DNA of 35,245 nt. It comes from Burkholderiaceae bacterium. Lineage in GTDB: Bacteria; Pseudomonadota; Gammaproteobacteria; Burkholderiales; Burkholderiaceae_C. The stretch lies in contig JADMJJ010000115.1 of NCBI GenBank assembly GCA_018780645.1, positions 1-35,245 on the forward strand. The letters are read 5' to 3'. Below are positions 8,688 through 17,800 of this stretch, piece after piece; the first letter of the stretch is position 1; every line of letters starts with the position of its first letter. A program made the translations under genes and the position numbers. The notes beneath the pieces are model-generated. The model ran no database searches. It saw nothing but the letters and a program-made list of their open reading frames with translations, and was not told where the DNA came from.

Positions 8688-9695
8688 CTAAGCGCCGATG
8701 GCCAAGTTGAGCAACTGCGCGGGTTGCCGAGGACTACGCGGCGTCCGGTCCAACGCGCGGAACCAACCAAGGTAGTTCTCCAGGTAGGCCGTGGCGACGC
8801 CTTTGAAGCGGCGCATCCAGCCTTTGAGCCGCCCGTGGTACGAGTTGACGTTCTGGATGTGCCAAGCACCGATGGCGTGAGTGCCCGAGGAGGTCACGAC
8901 CCGGTGATGCTCCAGCCCCAAGTCCTTGATGGCCTGGCCGATAGAGCCGCCACCATCCGTGCAGACCACGGCATCGGGCGGCAGCAGCGGCTTGAGAACG
9001 GCCATGACGGCGGCTTTGCGACTGTCCGACAGCACGTAATCCGTCGTAGTCCCGGAGCGGTCCCGAGCCACGAGGACGGGAATCTGCTCGCGGGACAGGC
9101 CCCGCTTGGCCGCACTGCCGCCGCGCTTTCGGGCCTTACGCCCCACGACTTTCTGCCCCTTGAAGGACTCCAGCACGTAGGTCTCATCAATCTCGGCGAC
9201 CCCGGCCAGGGCGTTGGGTTTGACGCTGCGAGGCGCTGCGAGGAAGCGATGCCGCCATCGGAACGCCGTACTTGGGGCCACATTCAAGTGCTCGGCGGCC
9301 CGCTTGACCGTCAGACCGTCAGCCAGCGCCTGGGCTTGGTCGAGCCACTTGCCCTTGTGGCGTAGCCTGGCCAAGGGCGTGCCAGTCAATGCGTTGAACG
9401 TCTTGCCGCAGGCGCGGCACTTGTACCGCTGCAGCCCGTCTGCCACGCCATTGCGCACGATGCGGTGCTCGCCGCAGTGCGGGCAACTTCTGGATTGATG
9501 GCGAGCCGACTCGACCAATTCAATCGACTCGACCGCCGTCGCCTGCGCCTTCAGCCTGTCGATGACTTCCTGCCGCTGCGCCCGGCTAAGTCGGTCAACC
9601 AGCGCCCATAGGCGCTGCAAGTCCTTCTTCCTCACACCCGTCCTCGTCGCGCCACCCGGGGCTGTTCGAGACAGTCTGGACGTCCCCTGGCTCAT
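8688..9695 (-). CDS. IS1595-family (ISXO2-like) transposase
   Basis: DDE-type transposase of the enclosing element. The 335-residue protein starts at ATG 9695 (MSQGTSR); a GTG at 9713 would add 6 residues. An N-terminal zinc ribbon is visible as CPHC (about 71-74) and CRAC (about 93-96), followed by a helix-turn-helix region with TVKRAAEHLNVAPSTAFRW. The RNase H-like core has its first Asp in VAEIDETYV (Asp170) and the second in VVCTDGGGS. The C-terminal part, HIQNVNSYHGRLKGWM and YLENYLGWF, holds the last catalytic-region residues. The frame is complete, with no stop or shift, so the enzyme is probably active. Confidence 0.92.
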   Translation of the reverse strand: MSQGTSRLSRTAPGGATRTGVRKKDLQRLWALVDRLSRAQRQEVIDRLKAQATAVESIELVESARHQSRSCPHCGEHRIVRNGVADGLQRYKCRACGKTFNALTGTPLARLRHKGKWLDQAQALADGLTVKRAAEHLNVAPSTAFRWRHRFLAAPRSVKPNALAGVAEIDETYVLESFKGQKVVGRKARKRGGSAAKRGLSREQIPVLVARDRSGTTTDYVLSDSRKAAVMAVLKPLLPPDAVVCTDGGGSIGQAIKDLGLEHHRVVTSSGTHAIGAWHIQNVNSYHGRLKGWMRRFKGVATAYLENYLGWFRALDRTPRSPRQPAQLLNLAIGA

Positions 9696-9717
9696 GGCAC
9701 GAGCCAGCGCCACTACT

Positions 9718-9733
9718 TAACGCGCAAAGCGCC
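9718..9733 (-). repeat. IS1595 terminal inverted repeat, right
   Basis: TAACGCGCAAAGCGCC, the exact reverse complement of the left end. It lies just upstream of the transposase start codon, so the transposase promoter must sit in or next to it. Confidence 0.95.
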
Positions 9734-9741
9734 ATGAAAAA
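9734..9741. repeat. Target-site duplication, right copy
   Basis: ATGAAAAA, identical to 8651-8658. On the minus strand it supplies part of the T-tract of the rpmE2 terminator, so the insertion cut the DNA at that T-tract without destroying it. Confidence 0.93.
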
Positions 9742-9760
9742 AGGCAGCCTGAGCTGCCTT
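9737..9760 (-). terminator. Rho-independent terminator of rpmE2
   Basis: On the minus strand an 8-bp perfect stem AAGGCAGC/GCTGCCTT (9753-9760 with 9741-9748) with a TCAG loop is followed by a T-tract (9737-9742 as A on the plus strand). It begins 22 bp after the rpmE2 stop. The tract is still six bases long because the target duplication restored it after the IS insertion. Confidence 0.85.
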
Positions 9761-9782
9761 CTTGGTACAAGTCCTGCCGGTC

Positions 9783-10049
9783 TTACTTCTTGACGGCGGC
9801 GCCGATGCGCGTGAACTTGTTGCGGAACTTCTCAACGCGACCACCCAGCGAGTCGATGCTCTTCTGCGTGCCGGTGTAGAACGGATGCGATTCGCTGGTG
9901 GTTTCCAGCTTGAACAACGGCAGTTCGCGGCCGTCTTCCATCTTCACCATTTCTTTGGTCTGTGCGCAGGAACGCGTCACAAACTTGAAACCGTTGGACA
10001 GGTCCACGAAGCAGATGTCGCGGTAGTTGGGGTGAATGCCGTCTTTCAT
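9783..10049 (-). CDS. rpmE2: 50S ribosomal protein L31, type B
   Basis: Ribosomal large-subunit protein L31 in its zinc-free form. The 88-residue product starts [14 protein letters not shown] and contains [10 protein letters not shown]-like ([14 protein letters not shown]) and [10 protein letters not shown] segments typical of type B L31. It lacks the CxxC pairs of the zinc-binding type A protein, having only two isolated cysteines. The ATG at 10049 is chosen over an upstream in-frame extension because it matches the family start and has GAGG about 7 nt upstream. It lies downstream of rho on the same strand, with its own likely promoter between them and a strong terminator after it. Confidence 0.92.
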   Translation of the reverse strand: MKDGIHPNYRDICFVDLSNGFKFVTRSCAQTKEMVKMEDGRELPLFKLETTSESHPFYTGTQKSIDSLGGRVEKFRNKFTRIGAAVKK

Positions 10050-10134
10050 GGGGAGCCTCTCGCTTGTTTCGCGCTGACGTGCCGGGAGCCTTGCCGCACC
10101 ATGCGACGCACTTTCCGACAGCGGAAAAACGCGG

Positions 10135-10140
10135 ATTATA
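10135..10140 (-). promoter_or_regulatory. Probable -10 element for rpmE2
   Basis: The minus strand reads TATAAT here, a perfect sigma70 -10 hexamer in an A/T-rich stretch. TGGTTT lies 18 nt upstream as a poor -35 candidate. Transcription would begin near 10128, giving a leader of about 80 nt. It lies between the two hairpins after rho and the rpmE2 start. Confidence 0.5.
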
Positions 10141-10151
10141 TATTGTTTTTT

Positions 10152-10195
10152 GGCGCCCAAACCAGGGCGCCGCTGGTGCGCGGGTTTCGCGCACC
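10152..10195 (-). other. Two tandem hairpins after rho
   Basis: GGTGCGCG/CGCGCACC (10175-10182 with 10188-10195, 8-bp stem) and GGCGCCC/GGGCGCC (10152-10158 with 10165-10171, 7-bp stem) lie side by side 15 bp after the rho stop. On the transcribed strand the second is followed by A6, not T6, so neither is a standard intrinsic terminator. They may protect the rho mRNA 3' end or slow polymerase ahead of the rpmE2 promoter. Confidence 0.4.
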
Positions 10196-10209
10196 TGTAT
10201 CCACCGAAA

Positions 10210-11472
10210 TCAACCGCCTCTTCGCATCATGTCGAAGAAATCGATATTGCTCTTGGTGGACTTCATCTTGTCGAGCACGAACTCCATCGCCTCGATCTCG
10301 TCCATCGGGTACAGCAGCTTGCGCAGAATCCAGGTCTTTTGCAGGATCTCCGGCTTGAGCAGCAGTTCTTCGCGGCGCGTGCCCGACTTGTTGATCAGGA
10401 TGGACGGATAGACGCGCTTCTCGGCCATGCGGCGATCCAGATGGATTTCGCAGTTGCCGGTGCCCTTGAATTCTTCGTAGATCACCTCGTCCATGCGGCT
10501 GCCGGTATCGATCAGCGCCGTGCCGATGATGGTCAGCGAACCGCCTTCTTCAACGTTACGTGCCGCACCGAAGAACCGCTTGGGGCGCTGCAGCGCGTTG
10601 GCGTCCACGCCGCCAGTCAGCACCTTGCCCGACGAGGGCAAGACATTGTTGTAGGCGCGGGCCAGGCGCGTGATCGAGTCCAGCAGGATGACCACGTCGC
10701 GCTTGAGCTCGACCAGGCGCTTGGCGCGCTCGATCACCATCTCGGCCACCTGCACGTGGCGGGCGGCCGGCTCGTCGAAGGTCGAGCTGATGACCTCGCC
10801 ACGCACGGTGCGCAGCATTTCGGTCACTTCCTCGGGCCGCTCATCGACCAGCAGCACGATCAGGTAGACCTCGGGATGGTTGGCAACGATGGCATGGGCC
10901 AGTTGCTGCATCATCACCGTCTTGCCGGTCTTGGGCTGGGCCACCAACAGGGCGCGCTGGCCCTTGCCGATGGGCGCCACCAGATCGATGATGCGGCCGG
11001 TGATGTTCTCGTCGCTCTTGATGTCGCGCTCGAGCTTGAACTGCTCCTTGGGGAACAAGGGCGTCAAGTTCTCGAACATGATCTTGTTCTTGCTCTCCTC
11101 GGGCGTCAGCTCGTTGACGCGGTCGACCTTGACCAGGGCAAAGTAGCGTTCGCCGTCCTTGGGCACGCGCACCTCGCCCTCGACCATGTCGCCGGTGTGC
11201 AGATTGAAGCGGCGGATCTGGCTGGGGCTCAGATAGATGTCGTCGGTCGAGGCCATATAGCTGGCGTCGGGCGAGCGCAGGAAGCCGAAGCCGTCGGGCA
11301 GCACCTCAAGCACGCCGTCGCCGAACACCTGCTCCCCGCCTTTGGCGCGCTTCTTCATGATCGCAAACATCAGCTCCTGCTTGCGCAGTCGAGCGACGTT
11401 GTCGATCTCCAGTGCCTCGCCCATCTTGATGAGCTCGGAAACGTGGAGCGCTTTTAGTTCTGAAAGATGCAT
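10210..11472 (-). CDS. rho: Transcription termination factor Rho
   Basis: Hexameric RNA helicase that ends transcription at Rho-dependent sites. The 420-residue protein has the N-terminal helical domain ([23 protein letters not shown]), the cold-shock-like RNA-binding domain ([12 protein letters not shown]), Walker A AQPKTGKT (residues 178-185), Walker [16 protein letters not shown] and the secondary RNA site near the Q/R-loops. The length is that of E. coli Rho. ATG at 11472 is the family start, though the ribosome site is weak. It follows trxA, a frequent beta- and gammaproteobacterial arrangement, with a leader of about 275 nt. Confidence 0.96.
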   Translation of the reverse strand: MHLSELKALHVSELIKMGEALEIDNVARLRKQELMFAIMKKRAKGGEQVFGDGVLEVLPDGFGFLRSPDASYMASTDDIYLSPSQIRRFNLHTGDMVEGEVRVPKDGERYFALVKVDRVNELTPEESKNKIMFENLTPLFPKEQFKLERDIKSDENITGRIIDLVAPIGKGQRALLVAQPKTGKTVMMQQLAHAIVANHPEVYLIVLLVDERPEEVTEMLRTVRGEVISSTFDEPAARHVQVAEMVIERAKRLVELKRDVVILLDSITRLARAYNNVLPSSGKVLTGGVDANALQRPKRFFGAARNVEEGGSLTIIGTALIDTGSRMDEVIYEEFKGTGNCEIHLDRRMAEKRVYPSILINKSGTRREELLLKPEILQKTWILRKLLYPMDEIEAMEFVLDKMKSTKSNIDFFDMMRRGG

Positions 11473-11750
11473 GGGTTAACACCCTGTAGGTCGTCGAAGT
11501 CCCTGCCAAGGGTCTTCAACGGAAAACATCGGCTGCGACTCGCGGCACGGCGGAATTGCCGGCTGCGAGGGCTCGCGAACGTCACAAAGGCCGTTCAAGC
11601 GCAAGGCTTGCGAACAATGAACTGAAAAACGTTGGAGCTTTAGGCCGAGTCCGCGCGCCGAAATCGGGCGTGGTGGCAGAACTTTGCTGGGCCGCCAGGG
11701 CCGGCCGATCTTCTGGATCGTCTGCGGCAGCCCGAGCGGCTTTGGAGCTG
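11473..11750 (-). promoter_or_regulatory. Untranslated interval and possible rho leader
   Basis: Between the trxA stop and the rho start lie about 280 bp without a credible gene. The minus strand contains GC-rich pairings (for instance around GGCCGGCCCTGGCGGCC) but no stem plus T-tract, so no intrinsic trxA terminator is seen. In E. coli, rho is preceded by a leader of similar length in which Rho terminates its own transcription. The same arrangement is plausible here but rests on size and position alone. Confidence 0.4.
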
Positions 11751-11781
11751 ATTATAGATGCGCGTCGACGAAGGCCGTCAA
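11751..11781 (-). promoter_or_regulatory. Candidate rho promoter inside the trxA 3' end
   Basis: On the minus strand TTGACG (11776-11781) and TATAAT (11751-11756) are separated by 19 bp. The -10 overlaps the trxA stop codon. Both hexamers are strong matches, but the spacing is 1-2 bp longer than ideal. It would give rho its own transcript with a leader of about 275 nt. Confidence 0.5.
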
Positions 11782-12081
11782 CTGGGCTTTCGAGAGGGCG
11801 CCAACCTTGGTCGCGGCGAGCTGGCCGTCCTTGAACAACATGAGGGTTGGAATGCCGCGAATACCGAACTTGGCGGGCACGTCGCGGTTCTCGTCCACAT
11901 TCATCTTGGTGATCTGCAGACGGCCGTCATAGTCCTTGGACAGCTCATCCAGGATCGGGGCAATCATCTTGCAAGGGCCGCACCATTCGGCCCAGTAGTC
12001 GACGAGCACGGGCTTGTTGGCCTGGAGCACGTCCGCGTCGAACGACGCGTCGGAGATGTGTTTGATCAGTTCGCTGCTCAT
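11752..12081 (-). CDS. trxA: Thioredoxin 1
   Basis: Small cytoplasmic disulfide reductase that supplies electrons to ribonucleotide reductase, PAPS or APS reductase and other enzymes. The 109-residue protein has the active site WCGPC (residues 33-37), the structural Asp in LVDYW, and the cis-proline segment [12 protein letters not shown] at 12081 is preceded by AGAGGA at good spacing; an in-frame extension upstream has no family support. It is transcribed toward rho and diverges from addB over about 100 bp. Confidence 0.95.
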   Translation of the reverse strand: MSSELIKHISDASFDADVLQANKPVLVDYWAEWCGPCKMIAPILDELSKDYDGRLQITKMNVDENRDVPAKFGIRGIPTLMLFKDGQLAATKVGALSKAQLTAFVDAHL

Positions 12082-12132
12082 TGAATTAGTCCTCTCGGTG
12101 GCCGACCATCGGCCATACATCAAGGCACAATG

Positions 12133-12162
12133 ATTCTGACACAAAGCCCACGCCCCTGTCGG
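12133..12162 (-). promoter_or_regulatory. Candidate trxA promoter
   Basis: On the minus strand, CAGAAT (12133-12138) is preceded by TG-n, an extended -10 pattern, and CCGACA (12157-12162) lies 18 bp upstream as a -35. The start site would fall about 45 nt before the trxA ATG, in the 103-bp divergent region shared with addB. The call is from motif and spacing only. Confidence 0.35.
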
Positions 12163-12184
12163 ACGTGCGGCCAGAACGACGAAG

Positions 12185-14860
12185 ATGCCACAACTCCCCC
12201 TCGACAACGAGCACAGCGCGGCGCTGATCTGGCCGCGCATCGCGGCGCTGAGCGACGCCTGGATGACCCGGCAACGACTGGCCGCCCGCGACTGTGTCGT
12301 GCTGCTGCCTTTTGCCCAGCATCTGCCGCTGGCGCGCCGCGCCTGGATGGCCCAGGGCGGCTGGCCCCCCCGGCTGGAGACCACGCGCACGTTGGCCGAA
12401 AGCCTGGCGCCGGAGCTGCCTCCGGAAGGCGGCGACATCAGCTTCGATGTGGCCACCGATCAGCTCAGCGCGGCCGATCTGCTGGGCAGCCAGGCCTGGG
12501 CGCAGGACTGGAAACGGCGCGATCCGCGTGGCTTCCAACTGGCCGTCTCGCGTGTCGTCGAGGCGGCACATCTGTGGGCGCGGGCGGCGGCGCAGCGTTC
12601 GCCGGAACTCAGGGCGGCGTATTGGGAGGATGCGCGCGCGGCTTTGGCCGGCGGCGGTCCGGGCGAGATGGAACGGGGCCTGGCCCGGCTGGCGCTGGAG
12701 TGGGCTGCGGCCACCGCGTCAAGCCCGGTGACCGATGCCTTGTTCGCGATGCCGATGCCAGGTCTGGTGCTGGTCCAGGCCGGTGGCGCCGATCCACTGG
12801 GCGAGGCCGTGGCAGCGGCGCTGGAGGCCGGTGGCGGCCAGGTCTTGCGGCTGGACACCGATCTGCCGCTGGACTCGCTGTTCGACCAGCATCCGCCGCT
12901 GGGCACGCTCGAGCTGGCCCTGTGCAGTGACTTCGAGGACGAGGCCCAGTGCACCGCGGCGGCCGTGCTGGCCCATGTCAATGCCGGCCGCGTGCCGGTG
13001 GCGCTGATCGCCCAGGATCGACTGCTGCTGCGCCGCGTGCGGGCCTTGCTGGAGCGTGGCGGCGTGGCGCTGGCCGACGAAACCGGCTGGACGCTGTCCA
13101 CGCTCCCAGCGGCCGCACAGCTGATGGCCCTGCTGCGCGCCGCGGGCGGCCATGCCACCCTGGACGACTGGCTGGACTGGCTGAAAAGCGACATCGCCCG
13201 GCGCCTAGATGGTGACAGCACCTACGCCAGCCTTCAGCAGCTCGAATCCAAGTGCCGCAGCCAAGGCTGGACCCGGGCGGCCTCGGTGCGGCCCGAGCAA
13301 TTGAGCGAGGGCGCCGCGCGGCTGTGGCTGCGCGCGGGGCAGGTGCTGCAGCCCTTGCGGGGCGGCGCCAAACGCAGCCTGGGCGAGTGGCTGGAAGCCT
13401 TGCGCGACGTGCTTCAGCAGGCCGATGCCTGGACCGAGCTGCAGGCGGCACTTTCGGGGCCGCAGCTGATCGCCGCTTTAAGCCTGCAACAACTGGTCTG
13501 GCCGGGTTCTGCTCGCGACGCGGTGCAGCGCGGCAGCCAGCTGAGCCCGGCCGAGTTCACGGCCTGGGTGGACCAATGCCTGGAGGCGCAGCAATTCGTG
13601 CCGCAGCCTGGCGAGGCCCTGCCTCAAGTCCACATCACGCCGCTGGCGCGAGCGATATTGCGGCCCTTTGCGGCCGTGGTACTGCCCGGTGCCGATGCGC
13701 AGACCCTGGGCGCGGCCGGTGGTGGCTCATCACTGACCGGCGAGGCGGTGGCCGAGGCGCTGAGCCTGCCCACTCAAGCGCAGCGGCGCGATGCACAGAC
13801 TGCAGCTTTTGCCCAGCTGATGCGCGCCCCGGCGCTGACCCTGCTGCGGCGCATGGCCGATGGCTCGGAGCCACTGTCGGCCAGCCCCTTGCTGGAGCGC
13901 CTGCAGCAGGCACTGGAAGGTGCTGGCCATGCGCCCCTGCAGCCCTGGAAGGACGCCCGCGTGCCCACCAACGTGGCGCTGCGGCCTCAAGCGCGCGCCT
14001 CAGCCCAGGCCTCGGGCCGTCTGCCGCGGGCGCTCAGCGCCAGCGCGGTCGAGTCGCTGCGTGGCTGCCCTTATCAATTCTTCAGCCGCGTGCTCCTGGG
14101 CCTGCGTGAGACCGACGAACTGGGCGACGAGGTCGACAAGCGCGACTACGGCACCTGGCTGCATGGCGTGCTGTATGACTTTCACCGCTGGCGCGTCGAG
14201 CAGCCCGGCAGCGACGAAGTCGCGCTGATGCAGCAGGCCGCCACGGCGCAGAGCGCGGCGCTGGGCCTGGACGCTGCCGCCTTTCTGCCGTTCGAGGCCA
14301 GCTTCCAGCGCTTCGTGCCGCGCTATCTGGACTGGCTGCGCGGCCACGAGGCCGAGGGTGCGATGTGGGCGGCCGGCGAGCTGGACCGCGAGGTTCATCC
14401 TGCGGCCTGGCAGGACGGTGTGCTGGCCGAGATCAAGCTGCGCGGCCGCCTGGATCGTATCGACCTGCTCAGCGGCAAGCAGGGCCTGGAACTGCTGCTG
14501 GTCGATTACAAGACCGGTGGCGCTGCCGGCCTGAAGGACAAAGTTGCTGACCCGCTGGAAGACACCCAGCTGGCCGTCTATGCCGCCCTGATGGGCGCCC
14601 AGCCGCTGGACGGGGTGGACGCCGACCGGCCGATGCGCGCCATCTACCTGGCGCTGGACGATGCCCAGCGCATCGAGCGAGTCGAGCATGTAGACCCGCT
14701 GTCCTCGGCGCAGCAGATGTTGCAGGGCCTGGGCCAGGACCTGCTGGCCATCCACGGCGGCCAGGCCCTGCCGGCGTTGGGTGAGGGGCAGATCTGCGAG
14801 CACTGCGAGATGCGCGGCCTGTGCCGGCGCGACGATTGGTCTGCACAGGAACACGCTTGA
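12185..14860 (+). CDS. addB: AddB-like PD-(D/E)XK nuclease with Fe-S cysteines
   Basis: Probable nuclease subunit of an AddAB-type enzyme that resects double-strand breaks for RecA. The 891-residue protein has a degenerate helicase-like N-terminal two thirds in which no Walker A motif can be found, and a C-terminal RecB-like nuclease domain. That domain carries GRLDRIDLL, the catalytic LLLVDYKTG and a following [10 protein letters not shown]. Four cysteines match the iron-sulfur staple of AddB: Cys628 ([10 protein letters not shown]) and C-x2-C-x5-C at 871/874/880. The ATG at 12185 has a weak ribosome site. addA follows after 2 bp. The symbol is by architecture; a generic RecB-family nuclease is the alternative name. 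Confidence 0.85.
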   Translation: MPQLPLDNEHSAALIWPRIAALSDAWMTRQRLAARDCVVLLPFAQHLPLARRAWMAQGGWPPRLETTRTLAESLAPELPPEGGDISFDVATDQLSAADLLGSQAWAQDWKRRDPRGFQLAVSRVVEAAHLWARAAAQRSPELRAAYWEDARAALAGGGPGEMERGLARLALEWAAATASSPVTDALFAMPMPGLVLVQAGGADPLGEAVAAALEAGGGQVLRLDTDLPLDSLFDQHPPLGTLELALCSDFEDEAQCTAAAVLAHVNAGRVPVALIAQDRLLLRRVRALLERGGVALADETGWTLSTLPAAAQLMALLRAAGGHATLDDWLDWLKSDIARRLDGDSTYASLQQLESKCRSQGWTRAASVRPEQLSEGAARLWLRAGQVLQPLRGGAKRSLGEWLEALRDVLQQADAWTELQAALSGPQLIAALSLQQLVWPGSARDAVQRGSQLSPAEFTAWVDQCLEAQQFVPQPGEALPQVHITPLARAILRPFAAVVLPGADAQTLGAAGGGSSLTGEAVAEALSLPTQAQRRDAQTAAFAQLMRAPALTLLRRMADGSEPLSASPLLERLQQALEGAGHAPLQPWKDARVPTNVALRPQARASAQASGRLPRALSASAVESLRGCPYQFFSRVLLGLRETDELGDEVDKRDYGTWLHGVLYDFHRWRVEQPGSDEVALMQQAATAQSAALGLDAAAFLPFEASFQRFVPRYLDWLRGHEAEGAMWAAGELDREVHPAAWQDGVLAEIKLRGRLDRIDLLSGKQGLELLLVDYKTGGAAGLKDKVADPLEDTQLAVYAALMGAQPLDGVDADRPMRAIYLALDDAQRIERVEHVDPLSSAQQMLQGLGQDLLAIHGGQALPALGEGQICEHCEMRGLCRRDDWSAQEHA

Positions 14861-14862
14861 GC

Positions 14863-17800
14863 ATGGACGATGGATTGATGAATGCAGCAGGGCCGGCCTA
14901 CCGGCTGGATGGTGCCCTGGTGGCGCGCGAGCGCTTCTATCGCGTGGCCTGCGACCCGGCGCGCAGCGTCGTCGTCGAGGCCTGCGCCGGTGCTGGCAAG
15001 ACCTGGATGCTTGTGTCGCGCATCCTGCGCGCGCTGCTGGACGGTGCGGCACCGCAGGAGATCGTCGCCATCACCTTCACCCGCAAGGCCGCCGGCGAGA
15101 TGCGCGACCGCCTGAGCGACTGGCTGCGCGAATTCAGCCGCGCCCACAGCACGCCCGAGGCGCGCATCCAGGCGCTGGTGGACCGTGGCATGAGCGTCGA
15201 GCAGGCCACTCAGGGCCAGGTCTTGTTGGGGGATCTTCACGCCAAGCTGCTGATAGGCGGCCGCGCGGTCGAGATCCGCACCTTCCACGCCTGGTTTTCG
15301 CAGCTGCTGCGCGCCGCGCCGATGGAGCTGTTGCAGGCGCAGGGCCTGTCGCCCGAGCTGCAACTGGTCGAAGACGAAACCGATCTGATGCCCGAGCTGT
15401 GGCTGCGCTTCCACGGCCAGGTGCTGAATGATGCCGCGTTGCTGGCCGACTACCAGGCCCTGGTGGCCGCACGCGGCCGCAACACGGTGACCCGCTGGCT
15501 GGAGTCGGCCTTCTCCAAGCGCGTCGAGCTGCGCCTGGCGGATCCCGTGCTGGAGGCCAGCATGCCTGGCGCCGACAGCATTGATGCTGCATTTGCTGGC
15601 CTGGCACACCCGGTGCAGGCCCTGCGCCTGCCGGCCTGGACGCGGCCGCTGACGGCGCTGGCCCAGGTGCTTGGCGGCACCAAGGGCGCCACGGCGCAAA
15701 AGGCCGGCAGCGCGCTGGAGCAGGCACTGAGCCTGGCCGACCACCGCGTCGCCTTCGACGCAGCGCGGCTGGCCCTGTTCACCGCCACCGGCACGCCGCG
15801 CAAGAATCTGGGCGACAGCCCCCTGCTGGATGAGGGCCTGGAGCGGCTCAACCTGCTGGCCGCGGCGATCGCCCAGCACGAGGCTAGGAGCGAGCATCTG
15901 CAGCTGGTGGGCCTGTCCCGCGTGCTTCTGAGCGAGTACGAGGCGCTGAAGGCTTCGCGCGGTCTGGTGGACATGAACGATCTGGAGCGCGGCGCGCTGG
16001 CCCTGCTTGCCGACGCCGATCTGTCCGGCTGGGTGCAGGAGCGGCTGGATGCCCGCGTGCGCCATGTGCTGATCGATGAATTCCAGGACACCAGCCCGCT
16101 GCAGTGGCATGCGCTGTATGCCTGGCTGTCGTCCTACAGCGGCGCCGGTGGTGGCTACAGCGGGCAGAAGCCGCCGGCGGTGTTCATTGTCGGCGACCCG
16201 AAGCAGAGCATCTATCGCTTCCGCCGGGCCGAGCCGCGGGTGTTCGCCGCGGCGCGCGAGTTCGTCGTCCAGGGCCTGGGCGGGGCGGTGCTTGAGTGCG
16301 ACCACACGCGGCGCAATGCGCTGCCGGTGCTGGCGGCTGTCAACAGCGTGTTCGAGGCGGCGGGCGAGCAGGGCGCCTATCTGGGTTTTCGCAGCCACAC
16401 GACCGAGGTCGGCGCGCCGTCGGCGCTGGACGGCGTGTTCGTGCTGGCCGATGCGGACGAGACCTCGTCTGCAACCACCAAGGACTCTACCGGCTGGCGC
16501 CCCAGCCTGACCGAGGCACGGCATGAGCTGGAGGAGCACCGCCGAGCGGCCGAGGCGCGCAATATCGCCACGGCCATACAGACGCTGGTGGGGCAGGGCG
16601 TATCGCCCGGCGAGGTCTTTGTGCTGGCGCGCAAGCGCGACCCTTTGCGCGTGCTCGCCCAGGCGCTGAAGGCCCTGGAGCTGCCCCATGCCGCACCCGA
16701 GGACACGGCCCTACTCGAAGCGCCCGATGTGCGCGACCTGCTGGCCCTGCTGGATGTGCTGGCCTCGCCGGGCCATGCGCTGTCACTGGCCCACGCGCTG
16801 CGCAGTTCGCTGTTCGGCGCCAGCGAGGCCGATCTGCTGAGCCTGGCCGATATCGCCCGCGCCCGGCCCTGTTCCTGGTGGTCGGCGCTGATGACCGGCG
16901 ACGTCGAGGCCAGCCCCGCGCTGCAGCGCGCCAAGACCCTGCTGCAGCGCTGGTCGAGGCTGGCCGGCCGCGTGCCGCCGCATGACCTGCTGGACCGCAT
17001 CGTGTTCGAGGGTGATCTGACGGCCCGCCTGGCTGCGGCCGTGCCGCCCAGCGAGCGGCGCCAGCGCCTGGCGGCCGTCGATGCGCTGCTGGCCCTGGTG
17101 CTGGACCTGGACGGTGGCCGCTATGCCAGTGTTTACAGCCTGGTTAGGGCCTTGAAGAAGCGGGCGCTGAAGCTGTCCTGGCCCAGCGAACCCGATGCCG
17201 TGCAATTGCTGACCGTCCACGGCGCCAAGGGCTTGGAGGCGAGTGTGGTGTTCCTGATGGACACCGATGCCGCCCCGACGCGTGCCGAATCGGCCACCCT
17301 GGCGGTTGACTGGCCGGTGCATGCCGCCGCCCCGGCCCGAGTGGCCTTCCTGGCCTCCGAGTCGCGCTGCCCACCGGCCCTGCTGCCCCTGCTCGAGGAC
17401 GAGCGCCAGCAGCGTGCCCGCGAGGAGCTCAACGCGCTCTACGTGGGGATGACACGGGCGCGCAGCTGCCTGGTGATCAGCCGCACGCCACCGCGCCGGG
17501 CCCATGCCGGCACCGGCAACTGGTGGGCGCGCCTGAGCCCGCTGGCCGCGCCCTGGCCCGAGGCTCGGCAGGAGGCCGAACAGGCAAGTACAGTCGCACA
17601 GTGCACCTTGCTGAGCCTGCCGGCGCTGGCTGTGCCACCGACCTTGCGCGCCGAGGCCGCCCCTGAGGATCAGGCCTTGGTGCCGGTGGCCGACACGGCC
17701 GCCATCGGCGAGGCGCTGCACCGCGCGCTGGAATGGGCCAGTGGCCCTGCCGTCCGGCCGTTTGCCGAGCTGGTGGCCGCGGCCGGTCGTAGCTTCGACC

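Larger units (their letters stand above)
8659..9733 (-). mobile_element. Complete IS1595-family insertion sequence, 1075 bp
   Basis: The element is bounded by perfect 16-bp inverted repeats, GGCGCTTTGCGCGTTA at 8659-8674 and its reverse complement at 9718-9733, and flanked by identical 8-bp direct repeats ATGAAAAA. It contains a single transposase gene on the minus strand and no passenger gene. Removing it and one target copy joins the rpmE2 terminator T-tract directly to the 5' region of the membrane-protein gene. The undegraded ends and identical target copies point to a recent insertion and a probably mobile element. Confidence 0.95.

Noticed and set aside
7031-8710. A plus-strand open frame of more than 550 codons opposite the membrane protein gene
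   Set aside because: Its product is a Gln/His/Arg/Gly-rich string typical of antisense frames. It has no membrane or domain pattern, and it runs across the IS boundary.
10146-10171. Stem plus T6 near rpmE2 as a terminator
   Set aside because: The T-run precedes the stem on the plus strand and becomes an A-run after the stem on the transcribed minus strand, so it does not have terminator polarity for rho.
14644-16689. A long minus-strand frame inside addB and addA
   Set aside because: Antisense shadow; addA and addB have intact motifs in the sense frame across the same region.
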